Part shown: piece after piece, positions 49,020 to 60,098 of the stretch | Layout: each line of letters begins with the position of its first letter | Position numbering within the stretch: the stretch's first letter is position 1 | Assembly: GCA_018697195.1 (NCBI GenBank) | Contig: CM031873.1 | Location: 3,755,175 to 3,819,174 of the forward strand | Origin: Certhia americana | Lineage: Eukaryota; Chordata; Aves; Passeriformes; Certhiidae | DNA length: 64,000 nt | Direction of reading: 5' to 3' | Made by a program: the position numbers and the translations under genes | Notes under the pieces: model-generated | The model's input: the letters and a program-made list of their open reading frames with translations, nothing else | The model's database searches: none | Told to the model about the DNA's origin: nothing

Positions 49020-49520
49020 TGTTAGAGGTTATGAGATTCTTTTATTGCACTAATTTGCAGTGCAATGTGCTGACATTCTCTCCCTGTTGAACAGAGAATA
49101 TATAAATTATGCCTGCAGGACGATTAACTGTTTGTCCAGGCTAATTGTCAGTATTAAATCTTGCTCAGTCACAGTTTTAAAGCTTAATTTAAACTCTCTA
49201 TCTTTAAGGAATCTGCACTCCCACTCCCCCTCCCACCACGGGGAAAAAAATAATAAAGATTTAATGGTTTAAGTCAGTTCCCTTTGTAAGAGCTAAAGTT
49301 ATAATTGGGTGTGTGGATGGTGCAAGCATCTGCACACGATGAGCCTGTGGAGTTTTCCTTTTGCTTTGGCCGATAATGTTCATTTCAAATCCCATTGTCT
49401 TTGCTACCCTGTATTAATTTCTGAATTATGTATTATTGTTCTGAGACCCCGGAGCCACAGCTATTCCCCACATCTATTACTGCATAAATCTTTGCTGTGT
49501 GCTTAAACCAGCAATGATTC
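49020..49520. promoter_or_regulatory. Candidate conserved non-coding element
   Basis: About 500 bp of even AT-rich sequence ending near the assembly gap. It includes a perfect 8-bp inverted repeat (ATTGCACT/AGTGCAAT, 49044-49066), 'ctaattgtcagtattaaatc', 'agcttaatttaaactctc' and 'ccctgtattaatttctgaat'. Compositional evidence only, but one of the longer islands of this kind here. Confidence 0.3.
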
Positions 49521-49629
49521 ATCCTGAAAGATGGAGAGGAGCACCAGAGCTAGAGAGAAATCTCTCTCCTGGTGAAACGGGCACAAATCCGATGCTCAGC
49601 CCTCAGAGGGTGGCTGAGGAGGGAGGGGG

Positions 49630-50029
49630 NNNNNNNNNNNNNNNNNNNNNNNNNNNNNNNNNNNNNNNNNNNNNNNNNNNNNNNNNNNNNNNNNNNNNNN
49701 NNNNNNNNNNNNNNNNNNNNNNNNNNNNNNNNNNNNNNNNNNNNNNNNNNNNNNNNNNNNNNNNNNNNNNNNNNNNNNNNNNNNNNNNNNNNNNNNNNNN
49801 NNNNNNNNNNNNNNNNNNNNNNNNNNNNNNNNNNNNNNNNNNNNNNNNNNNNNNNNNNNNNNNNNNNNNNNNNNNNNNNNNNNNNNNNNNNNNNNNNNNN
49901 NNNNNNNNNNNNNNNNNNNNNNNNNNNNNNNNNNNNNNNNNNNNNNNNNNNNNNNNNNNNNNNNNNNNNNNNNNNNNNNNNNNNNNNNNNNNNNNNNNNN
50001 NNNNNNNNNNNNNNNNNNNNNNNNNNNNN
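49630..50029. other. Assembly gap, 400 N
   Basis: Exactly 400 unknown bases. The left flank is GA/GGGA-rich (gaggagggaggggg) and the right flank is a pure GGGA repeat, so the gap probably hides more of the same. Open frames read through the Ns are meaningless. Confidence 1.
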
Positions 50030-50083
50030 AGAGGGAGGGAGGGAGGGAGGGAGGGAGGGAGGGAGGGAGGGAGGGAGGGAGGG
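50030..50083. repeat. (GGGA)n microsatellite at gap edge
   Basis: After a short agag lead, GGGA repeats without error to 50083. G-quadruplex-capable and a common cause of sequencing drop-out. Confidence 0.97.
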
Positions 50084-50788
50084 CAGAGCTGGCTCTGAGG
50101 AGCTGCAGCAACAGGCAGGAGAGGGATGGAGCCCACCATGGGTTCAGGCACTGCATCCTCACACTCTACAGGATGTGATCTGCTGCCGCAGCAGGGGCAG
50201 GCTTGGCTGTGCAGGTGATTCCAGGGCAAATTCCTGCCCTCCTGGCCGAGCCTGTGTGAAGGGCCAAGCCTCTGGGTGACGCTCATCCTCGTGGTGCCAC
50301 AGGAGATGAAAATCACTGTCCGCTGGCAGAGATTTCGCATTTTCAATTACTTGTGTTTTCTTCTATGGTGGTTCTTAATTTAGCCTCCTGTCAAGACAGA
50401 CAGATGTATGAAGTTGGCCCATCTCCTCCTAAAATTTGGAGCAGCAGTGCTGAAGTGTCTGTTTCTCATCTCTGCTTGTCCCTAGGTTTGATTTTCTGCA
50501 GCTCTGTGCCAGCAGCATGGGTTTAGCTGATGGTTGCCCTGTCCTTGTTGGAGCCAAGAGCTGGCTGTCACTGGGCTGTCACTGTCCTCAGCACGCCTGG
50601 GCACCCCACATCAGCTCTGAGTGGTGCAGTTCCAGCAAATGAAAAGGTGGCATCACACCTTGGTTTTAAATGTACCTGATCGCATTTTTCCTGGCCTTGG
50701 CTCAGCCTCACATCCCCAGGATCTGCCACAAGGCTGGTACTGATCCCACACCTCGGGGACACCCGGCTGGGAGGGCAGTACTGAGGGT
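50084..50788. other. Unique non-coding sequence
   Basis: GC-rich near the gap, otherwise unremarkable. No gene recognised. Confidence 0.5.
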
Positions 50789-51270
50789 TATGGAATCACA
50801 GGATGGGTTGGGTTGGAAGGGACCTTACAGATCAACTCATTCCACCCCCTGTCATGGGCAGGGACACCTTGGAGCCCAAGGTGCTCCAAGCCCCATCCAA
50901 CCTGACCTTGGACACTTCCAGAGATATGAAGTGGGCAAGCCACAGCTTTTCTGGGCACCCTGTGCCAGGGCCTCACTTACCTCACAGGGAAGAATTCCTT
51001 CCCAATATCCCATCTAACTCTGTCTTCTCCGAGTTTGAAACCATTCCTCCTTGTCCTGTCTCTCCATCCCTTGTCCCCAGTCTCTCTCCAGCTCTCCTGG
51101 AGACACTTTGGCCCTGGGAGGGGCTCTGAGCTCTCCCTGGAACCTTCTCTTCTCCAGGTGAACACCTCCAGCTCTTCCAGCCTGGCCAGAGCAGAGGGGC
51201 TCCAGCCCTCAGAGCATTTCCATGTCTTCCTCTGGGCTCATTCCAGCAGCTCCACATCCCGTGCTGTCTG
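50789..51270 (-). mobile_element. CR1 LINE 3'-end fragment, longest in the window
   Basis: Minus-strand CR1 3' region over about 480 bp: 'ggttggaagggaccttacag', 'catgggcagggacaccttgg', 'cagggaagaattccttccca', 'accattcctccttgtcctgt' and 'cctctgggctcattccagca'. The 3' end is at the low coordinate. Open frames over it are chance readings. Confidence 0.93.
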
Positions 51271-53309
51271 ACCTGACTTGTGCCAGACCTGAGGATCGAG
51301 GCTCCAAAGGCTGTCAGGGAGATTCTATTTCGTGTTTTGGTTTCTGTAGGACACAGTGCCATTGGAGAGCTTGGGGACTTCAGGCTTGAGCCCTTCTGGG
51401 CTTTCCTTGATCTCTTGAAAGGCTTTAACAGGACTTCACTTTCTAGAGAAGTGCAGGAGAGAAAGTGGTCCCTGTGCTGTTAATCTGTGCTGCAGGATTT
51501 GTTCTTGTGCCGCAGGTCAAAGCTGAGCGTGCTCTCACTGGGTGAATGGGGTCAAGCTCTGTTTGACCTGGGGCAGGTGGAAATTGAAAAGCAGACGGCT
51601 GTGGGTAGAAATGAGCCTGGTGGTGTGGTGACATAACCATCCTGGTCCCTCTGTTCCTGGAAAATGACAGTGGTGACAGCCAGGAGGGAGAGCTGAGAGG
51701 CTGATGCCTTGCACAGCTCATGACCCCAGCTCTGTGCCGCGTGATGGGGATGAGATGTGGGACTACTGAGCACAGCATCTCTGCTCTCTGTGTGGTGAGG
51801 GACCAGATTTGGGATGTCCCTGCAGGTGTCATCCAGGGGCTTTTGATGCAGAGCTGGGAAAGGTGAGCAGGTCAGTACCTGCAGGAGAAAGAGGCCACCT
51901 GGGAGCTGGGGAGGAAACAGTTCTCACTAATCCTGCTCCTTCTGACATCTCCTACAGAAACAAAAGGGCTCGTGCTGTTCTGCTCTGTTAGAGCTTCCTT
52001 TACACAGTGGCAGCACTCCTCACTTCTCCGAAATCTGCAAAATTAGGGTGAGTGAAAGGTGGGGGGAGGAGCAGAGAGCCAAGTTAGTGTGGCAGAGGAA
52101 TGCCTGACAGAAGCCCCCAGGTAGGAGAGGAGAATTGGCAGCTGAGAAAGGAGGAGAGTTGATCACCAGCCAGCTCAGCCATGGGGTGGCACAGAAGAAC
52201 CTGAATCCTTGGTCATTTTTGAAAACAGTAGGAAGTAGGGGAGGATTTTAGAGCTGTGTGCAGGGCAGGGCAGCCAGTCCCTCTGCTCTGCCACTGCCCC
52301 AGGAGCTTTGGTGTAAACAGAGAGATGACAGCTCCCTGCCTGGCCCAGGGACTGGGCTGCAGTATTTGTCAGTTTGGGTGCCTGGGATATTATTATTAAT
52401 AATAATTATAATAATAATTTGCTTTATTAAGTGTGCAACAATAGAGCAGCCAGTCAGGCCCCATTTGCTCCCATGGTACACAATTTCTGCTTCCAGGTCT
52501 GGCAACCCTGCACACAAGTATTATTTGGGTTTATTTTGGGGAAACCACTTCTTGTGACTCCCAAGGGGAAGTGAGCATGTTTTGTGTGTGAATTTGAATG
52601 GCCCTACTGTAAATTTAAGCATTTTTATTAAACCAGCAGTATGGAAAGCCCCACAGTGGGAGAGGCTCTGGAGTCACTTCGTAGCACAATTCCATGGCTG
52701 CCAAGAGCAGGACTAAGGCTCCTTCCAAGGAGCAGATCTTGACAGATTTCTGCCTAATCCCAGCACCTAGCAGCTGGTTTATGCCTCCCAAAAGATTATT
52801 CCTGTTTCTGGCTCCTGTCCCAGTGATCATCAAAGCGAATATTCCCACTCTCCATCAGAAACCTCTCATTCCCTTTTTTGTAATCTGATGTCAGCCAGGT
52901 TTGACTGCTCAGGTGTAAAAGCAGGAGATGGGGCAGCAGTGATGGCAGGGCTTGAGGTTTGTCTGAAATCCCTGACTGCCTGCACAGGACTGTGCAGTGG
53001 GAGAGGGTTAGTACAGGGAAGGCAATCCCATACTCCTGCTGACTTGTTATTTCAGGCAGCTTTTCCACAGTGTCTTGTATTTGTCTTCCCTCTGAAGGGG
53101 GAGAGAAGTTAGGGTACAGCTCTAGCTGGAATATATTTGTAAGCAGGCAGTAATAGGAGTCCTTAAAACAGTGAAAGCAGCGTGCAGGGAGGAAATAAAA
53201 ATAAATACCTCTCCTAGGAGAAGAACAAAAGAGAGGGACTGAAATACCTGGGATCACAGCCTGTGCTGGGGGAGAGCACACAGGGGGAGGGCTGCTGTGC
53301 TTAGGCAGG
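51271..53309. other. Unique non-coding sequence
   Basis: Contains a short ATT/AAT-rich run at 52389-52420. No gene or interspersed repeat recognised. Confidence 0.5.
52389..52420. repeat. Short ATT/AAT microsatellite
   Basis: An imperfect run, attattattaataataatta and on, forming a self-complementary AT stretch. Confidence 0.85.
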
Positions 53310-53520
53310 GGAGATGCTGTCTTTAGCATATGCTCTGCATATTTTACTGCCAGAGATGTGGCGATGATTTAATATGCAAAGGTAGATATGGCATTGATAT
53401 GCATCCACACCGCATAACATGTGCATACATATTTCAGAGGTGCTACAAGAAAGTGCATCGCTGAAGGCAAGCATTTATCAGGCTCCCGGTCAAACGTTTG
53501 AGACCTTCACAGCCTTAGGA
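53310..53520. promoter_or_regulatory. Candidate conserved non-coding element with POU-type sites
   Basis: ATGC-centred motifs cluster here: gcatatgctctgcatatt (about 53326-53344), ATATGCAAA at 53372-53380 and ATATGCAT at 53397-53404. These resemble octamer (ATGCAAAT) half sites of POU-domain factors. Binding and conservation are inference. Confidence 0.28.
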
Positions 53521-54984
53521 GATCCTGCAGGAGGAGGAAAAATAACACGGCTTGATTATTATTAGTGTTTTAAACACAAAATTGTCAGGATGCCGGGGAG
53601 CAGGGAGAGCGGTGAGCTCTCGAGAGGCGCTGAGTGATGCTCTGAGGAGCAGCCGTGCGGGTAAACAAAGGCTGCAGAGGAGGCGGCGGGCACAGATGGA
53701 GCGAGGAGCCCGAAAGAGACAATCATTCACCTGCAGCCCGAGCTTTCCACTCCTCCGGTTGTGCTCAAGCCCCAGGAAATGAGAGGAGCCTGTCTGAGAG
53801 CTCTGCAGGGGTTTGGTTTGGGGTTTGTTTTGTTTTGTTTTGTTTTGTTTTGTTTCACTCTGGGAGCAGAGCTCAGCTGCACAGGGAGAGGGAGGTTTGG
53901 CACACACAGGTGTGACCCGGGCAGGGGTTGCAGCCCCACAGCCCTCTCCTCTCACCTGGGGCTGCCCTTCTTGGTCCCTTGGTTGCTTGTATTCGCTCCT
54001 CCTTGGGGACAGCAGGCACCCACAGCCTTCAGAGGCTGCACCGAGCTAAAACCAGGCCAGCAGCTTCCTGTTACAAGAGCAAACTGGGAAACACCTGCTT
54101 GTTCAGAACCCATTAACGTCACACTGTGGTGTGCCTCGGGTGCTGTTGTTGTCCCCCCAGCCTGGCACGGTCCCCGGCTGCAGGAGCAGTCAGCAGGGCA
54201 GGATGCAGGATGCTGTGCAGATGAAAGCACAGACAGTTTGTGTTTGTTTTGCTTAGTGACAGCCCTAGATTTTTATGTTTGATCACAGCAGGCACGGAGG
54301 TCCTGCAGGGATTTCAGGATACTCTGAAAAAATACTCTGTCCCCATGCACCGACTTGCATTTTCTTTACATTAAACGAGTGCGTCTCGCCTACCTTGCTG
54401 GAAAAAACTAGTTTGGGCTTAATGCAAATTAGGCTCAGTCCGAGCATTTTTGCATTGGGAGGGATCTGCCATGCTCTGCTGTGTTTCCAAAGACTCTGCC
54501 CACCAGTGCTACAGAGGCATCAGAGCTCCAGTGCCAGCTCAGAGGTGCAGGGCCCCACAGTCCTCACTGAGGTACAGGGGTGATACTCACCCCTGCCAGA
54601 CTGGGGTGTCATCAGGACTGCCTGCTAGCCCATTTTTAGGAGATTGCAGCTCACTTTAACACTGGTGTGGCACTCGTTTCACTGGTGGGGTCAGCCCAGG
54701 TTTGCACTTGTCTTTGTGATGTCCTTTGGTGGTAGGAGAAGGAGCAGATGAACTGGTTGAGCTCTTCACTGGGGCCATCTGAGGTTTGGATGCGATGCCA
54801 AGGTGGCTGCCCTCACTCCAAGCTCCGTGTGCCCAGCTGTGAGGAGCTGCCCACTCTCCATGGGATGGGCTCATCTGCTGAAACACAAACCAGATCTGTT
54901 CTGCAGTTTGAGAAATTGGGGTTCTGCTGCCTCTTATCACCTTCAGTCTCAGGTTTATAAAAAAATATTTTTGTGTGACTCTGT
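53521..54984. other. Unique non-coding sequence
   Basis: GC-richer at 53580-53760 and 53860-54230. Includes the pentanucleotide repeat at 53819-53857. The 173-codon open frame at 53761-54282 is carried by that repeat and has no recognisable domain. Confidence 0.5.
53819..53857. repeat. (TTTTG)n microsatellite
   Basis: About six or seven TTTTG units, giving a Phe/Cys/Val-rich artefact in overlapping open frames. Confidence 0.93.
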
Positions 54985-55598
54985 TGCTGGCTGTTTACCT
55001 GGACCCAAGAATATACAATTTTGTTTTCCCCAGCCAGAGAGTTTGAAGGAAGGGTTGCAAGCCATCTCTTCTTGTGTTTTCTTCATAGTCTATTATTTCT
55101 TATCATTACATTCTTCTCCTGCCCTGCAGAGCTCTTTCTGCAGGCCAGTCCAAGGCACAAAACCCCAAAAGAACAACCCACACAGAGTGGTGTGTACATT
55201 TATATTACAATCCATGTAATCAGTATTTATAATACTTCTCCAATAACTATTACCCATGTTAGAAAGTTAGACTCTATTCTAAGTCAACTATAATGTGCCA
55301 CTTCACTGCAGAACATGGAGTAGGTGAGGAAGAAAGAGGAAACCCAAAAGCCACGTGGACTTCTCTGTCTTGTCCCTACCTGCCTACCATCCTAAAAACC
55401 CCATATATCTAAAATTCTCACCCTGTGATAAAACTACACACTATTCTACTATCTAATACACACTCTTGAAAACTCTGCTTCATTCCAGAGCCTAAAAGCC
55501 CTTTTTCCATGAACAAAGGTTAAAAACACTGTTTGTCAGAGATCTTAAAATCTCTTAAACATGCAAAGAAATATTTCTCATAATTCCAGACTCCAACA
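54985..55598 (-). mobile_element. Endogenous retrovirus LTR (family E, copy 3, inverted)
   Basis: On the minus strand it starts TGTTGGAGTCTGGAATTA at 55598 and aligns with 45243 onward: 'gacaaacagtgtttttaacc', 'tatcacagggtgagaatttt', 'gtgccttggactgg' and 'gagatggctt'. The TATA element is ATATAAAT (plus about 55198-55206). The poly(A) signal is degraded to AATAAT. The 3' boundary near 54985 is approximate. Confidence 0.85.
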
Positions 55599-56269
55599 CT
55601 TTGGATGGCAGGAGAGGGACAGGATTTGGTGGCAGCGGTCAGGGACAGCAGGAGCAGTAGCTGGGTGGTCCCTGGGGAGGAGGACAGAGCCAGCAGTGAG
55701 GTGTGGAGAACTGAGAGGGATTCTCTGGTGCTAATGACAGCGGACAGCACTCCCACCACCGTGGACGCCACTGCAACTCCATTGCTCCTTAATTATCTGG
55801 AATTATAGCACTGCTCTCGCCCTTTTTATGATACGGTGGAAGAAATCAGGACATACATTAATTATCTAATCCGTATGTAAAGTGTCACATATAATTTTCC
55901 CAGAGCAAAAGGTTCTAGCTTTAAGACCCTCAACGTCTCTTAATAACCATGTTCAAGGGAAGAAAATAATATCCAGATATATGATTATTACAGTGGTCGT
56001 TGGCCACTGTTGCTCCTCTCCCTGCTTTTGGGGCAGTGTTACTTACAGAGTCTTACACTTGCAGGGTGACCTTTAAATAGCCCCAGAGTGCAGCCCATGG
56101 CCTGGCTGGGCTGCAGGGAATTGAGAGCACAAACCCCATGCTTGTTGTTGTGGTGGTTGTAGAAGTACAGTCTGAATCAGAAATACCTTTGGTGTTTATT
56201 GGTTGGGTTTTTTTTTTTCTCATCTGCATATGGAAAAGAGGGGAAGACCCCACAGCATCCCTTTGACTA
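55599..56269. other. Unique non-coding sequence
   Basis: GC-richer to 55780, then the candidate element at 55780-56010. T9 near 56210. No gene recognised. Confidence 0.5.
55780..56010. promoter_or_regulatory. Candidate conserved non-coding element
   Basis: The decamer TTAATTATCT occurs exactly twice, at 55789-55798 and 55858-55867, in an AT-rich block with further ATTA cores. It combines a homeodomain-type core with a GATA-type site on the other strand. Compositional evidence only. Confidence 0.3.
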
Positions 56270-56450
56270 AGACACATGGCAGCTGAAGAAGTCGATTAAG
56301 AAAATCAGTATTGCATTTATTAGCCTCCATCTATGATGCATGGTGTTATGCTAATGTGCATGAATTAATTACTGTTATTAATTCAATTGAATTAATTTGA
56401 TATAACTGATGTGCACAGTGAAGATTTGTGGTGAGAGCTGCTTTTAAAAG
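56270..56450. promoter_or_regulatory. Candidate conserved non-coding element with 20-bp palindrome
   Basis: Holds the perfect palindrome ATTAATTCAATTGAATTAAT (56377-56396), preceded by 'catgaattaattactgttat' and 'ttatgctaatgtgcatg'. The density of TAATT cores suggests homeodomain binding. Conservation is untested. Confidence 0.35.
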
Positions 56451-56825
56451 ATGTCTCAGACAAGGGCTGAGTTGATGGGAGTGGGAGGGGGACAGGCTCT
56501 GCAGGAGCCCCAGCACATCTGTTTGCACCACCTGATGCAGCACAGGAGCCAAGAGACCTTTTTATCCCCCACCTCCTTCCCCTCCCTCTGTGGTCTGCTC
56601 ATGACTTCATCCCCTGCTGCAGTTAGGAGCATTCCAATGCTGCAGAGATTCCTGCTGAAGGCAGGTAAAGAGTAAAGTTGATCTTTGTGTAACCCAAAAG
56701 GAGAGAAGTAGATGATGCAATCCCATCTGTAGGAGGGGCAGGAACCCACTGTCCAGCCACAACGAGCAAAAGGCAGGGAAAAAAAGTGGGAAGGGAGGGA
56801 GCAGAGAACAACAATTCTTCCCTGG
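56451..56825. other. Unique non-coding sequence
   Basis: No gene or repeat recognised; adjoins the CR1 fragment. Confidence 0.5.
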
Positions 56826-57000
56826 TAGGGTGCTGAGGCCTTGGCATGGGTTGTCCACAAAAGCTGTGGCTGCCCCATCCCTGGAAACATTCCAGATCAC
56901 GTTGGAATAACCTGATCTGTCCCTGCCCATTGCAGGAGTTTGGAACTAGGTCGTCTTTGAGGTCTCTTCCAACCCAAACTGCTCTGCGATTCTCTGAATT
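56826..57000 (+). mobile_element. CR1 LINE 3'-end fragment
   Basis: 'agctgtggctgccccatccc', 'tggaaacattccagatcacg' and 'aggtctcttccaacccaaac', ending 'tgctctgcgattctctgaat'. An internal deletion shortens it relative to the copy at 12790. Confidence 0.9.
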
Positions 57001-58611
57001 ACCAGTTCAGAACAGAAAAGGATCCTCTTTGCCTGGCTTTGGGTCCCTCTGAGGGTTTGCTGAGTATTCTCCCCACCCAGGGAGGCAGCAAAAGTCCTCA
57101 GCTCCTCCAGAACTCCTGCAGGACATGAGGGTTAAAGTCTGATCACAAATACCAGCACAGAAAACCAGCTCCCAAGTGTGAGGCAGGGAAACATTGCAAC
57201 ACGTAGTTTGTGAACTGCTGCCAGGCTGAGCAGTATTTGCATAAATAATTAGGGGGAAAATTTAGCTTGAGAAAGCTGCAGCTCTCGGGCACTCCCCAAG
57301 CAGAAGTGAAACCTGTGGTGAGAATTATTTGTCAGAGATTTGCTCGCCGGTTGTGGTGCAGAAGCCGCCTGTGCTGTTGGGGAAAAGGGGCCTCAATGTA
57401 CAACCAGAAAATAAAAATGATCAGAAAATCAAGCTGCAGATACTGTTTAGGTTGTAAAACCCAGATGGTGCTGGCAGGGATGGGACCTGGCATGACAAGA
57501 TGTCCCCAGAAATGAAGGATGTGCTAGGACAGGAGGCCCTGTGGCCAGCACAGGGGATGGGCTGGAGCTGTGCACAAAGCCTCCCACAGCACCTGCCCTC
57601 CACAGTGGTGCTTTAAGCCATGAAGCTAATTAATGAAAGGCAAATTTAAGAAACCTCACCCCGGTCCTGCACATCCCCTGAAGCCCAGCACGGCCCCTCG
57701 AGCAGAACCAGGCATCCTTGAGCAGCTGGGGCTGTGTCATGTCTCTAAAATGACTGTAATTGGTATTCCACGAGACAAACTGCAGCACCCACAAAGGCCA
57801 TCACTCCTCCAGATCATTCAATCATGATGAAGCCCAAACTTGGCAATTGCTCTAAATGGAAATGCAGAGCCCAGGAGTTTTTCTGTTAGGAAGGGAGAAC
57901 CTGTAGTGTTCGGTGACATCTTTTGGGTAGCAGAGTAGCAGCTAATTGCAGCTCATAGAGTTGACAGATGTCCCTGCTTCATGCAGCAAATCGGTCACAT
58001 CTCCTGATAAATAGGGGACTTTCTGCTGTTATATATGAGCCCCATGCTTTAGCCATCCTCCTAATTCATTTCTGTTCAGTTTGCCAATAGGTTGGAGATA
58101 TGTTACTGAAATTTTCTCCCTCTTCCCCACCTGCTGCCCTGTGTGGAAGTGTTTTTCTGCCATTATTTACAGTATTTTGTTCTCTATTTTAGTCACTCAT
58201 CAGCTGCTGACAGTCTTTATTAGGTCCTTTACTTGTGGCTCAGGAGAGGAGGCAGGCTGGTTTCACCCTGAGGATGACTCCCTAAAGCAGAGAGCTGCTG
58301 TCTCCCACTTCTCTCTGCCCTTACTGGGATTTCAGGGTCATCCCAGTCCAGGGCAGCATTTTCCTCACTTTCCAGACCGTTCCTTGTCCCACTCCTGCCC
58401 ACAAAGCATCCTCTGCTTGTGGTTTGGTGGTTGCTGGTGATCCCTTCCCTGTTGGTGCCTCTGCCACCAGCTGCTCCCCTGTCCTGTGGCTGGGTTTGTC
58501 CTGCCTTGGAGGGATGTAATGTTGTTTTTCCCCAGCATCCCCATTCACTCCTCCTCACCCTGCAGAGAAACCTGGGGAAGGGAATATATACAGTGCTGCT
58601 CTACAACAGTA
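57001..58611. other. Unique non-coding sequence
   Basis: No gene. 57220-57340 and 57840-58090 are AT-richer, without strong motifs. Open frames are short. Confidence 0.5.
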
Positions 58612-58895
58612 GATCAAAGAATCATAGATAATTTGGGTTGGAAGGGACCTTACAGATCATCTGATTTCACCCCCTTCCACTGTCCCAAGCTGCTCCAAGC
58701 CCTGTCCAACCTGCCTTTGGGCACTTCCAGGGATCCAGGGGCAGCCACAGCTGCTCTGGGAAATCCATTCCACTCCCTCCCCACCCTCACAGGGAACAAT
58801 TCCTTCCCAATATCCCACCAAACCTCCACTCTGTCAGTGTGAATCCATCACCCCTTGTCTTATCACTGCATGCCCTTGACAAAAGGCCCTCTGCA
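58612..58895 (-). mobile_element. CR1 LINE 3'-end fragment
   Basis: Minus-strand CR1: 'aaagaatcatagataatttg', 'ggttggaagggaccttacag', 'gggcagccacagctgctctg', 'caattccttcccaatatccc' and 'ccccttgtcttatcactgca'. The 3' end is at the low coordinate. Confidence 0.93.
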
Positions 58896-59369
58896 GGAAA
58901 ACCTCTGTGCTGTGCTCTCAGCTCTCTCTGGGTCAGTTTCTCTCCTCATTTTTCCCGAGGCAGGTGTTTGCCCTGTCCACCATACACAGCTTTTCCCTGT
59001 CCAGTCCAGCCCTGATGACCTGGCTGCAGATTGCATTTGGCACTGCTACCCTTTGCTGAGATTCGTTGGGGTTTGAGTTATTTTCTTTATAAGAAAAAAA
59101 TTTAAAATGCTAAAAAAAAGGGGTCTGGGATGGGGAAAATTGGGATGGGGCAGAACTCTGCAATTTGCATAAGCAGAATTGTCCCCCAGAGATGCTCTCA
59201 GCCCTTGGAGGGGGCACTGCTGAGATGCTCTTGTCCCACCTGCTCTTAAAAACCTTCAAAGCAGCAAGTCCCACAGTTCTCCCTGCCCAGCAGCTTCTGG
59301 GACTTCATCAGAGCTGCCAGACAGAAAGGGCTTTCCTTTATGTGTACGTGTGTGTGCATGTGAAGATGC

Positions 59370-59522
59370 ATTAATTATACATTTATTAAATGTATCTATT
59401 ATTCATCCTGAGGTATTAAGGTACTTTATGTTTATTAATTATACAGTTAATACATACAGGTGAAAAGGCACTAAGTGTATATATTTAAATATATATATAT
59501 TTTTTTTTTTAAATATATAGGT
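59370..59522. repeat. TA-rich low-complexity sequence
   Basis: Repeated ttatta/tatata motifs including a T10 run and self-complementary tatat blocks. Confidence 0.8.
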
Positions 59523-60027
59523 GCAAATCTGTACTGCATATATATTTTAATTCCTGTAAGTCCTTCCTGCAAATTAAGCTGATGACTTTGTGATGCCCCT
59601 AAGGACATGAGAAACAATTGCCTGCTGGCTTCATTATAGAGCCTGGATTATCCCATCCCCTCTCAGCCTCTTGCAGACCAGACCCAGCTCATTCAGCCTT
59701 TCTCTGCAGGTGGGTCATGTTTGCACAGCTCTTATTTGTCCACCCCAGGGATGAGTGGCACCAGGTGTCCCCAGACAGCTGCTCTCTCTTGGTGGCTTCT
59801 CCAAGAGGATGATCTTCAGTGAGGGACAGCAGGGACATCACCAGTCTGTGCCAAACCCGGGGTGATGGGACCCAAACCAGCCCCCACAGCCCTGGGCTGG
59901 AGGAGCAGCCTCAGTGATTTCTGTGTGAGTCAGGAGCTATGAGCTCAACCAAGCTCAACCCATGGCAGAGGCTGGACGCATATGAACAAATAAAAATTTT
60001 TCCCTTTTTAATTTTTTGAAGTGTTCG

Positions 60028-60098
60028 ATCGGTTGGTTTGTTTTCTTATTTGTTTTTGTTGTTGTTTAGCTGGGTTGTTTTGTTGTTGTTGTTTTTTG
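60028..60098. repeat. TTG/TTTG-rich low-complexity sequence
   Basis: Imperfect runs such as gtttttgttgttgtttag and ttttgttgttgttgtttttt. Confidence 0.8.

Noticed and set aside
49499..50346. Open frames of 188-247 codons across the N gap
   Set aside because: Most residues are unknown bases; the remainder is the GGGA repeat.
59640..59810. Possible CR1-like wording (cagcctttctctgcaggtgg)
   Set aside because: The match is short and the flanks do not follow the CR1 order.
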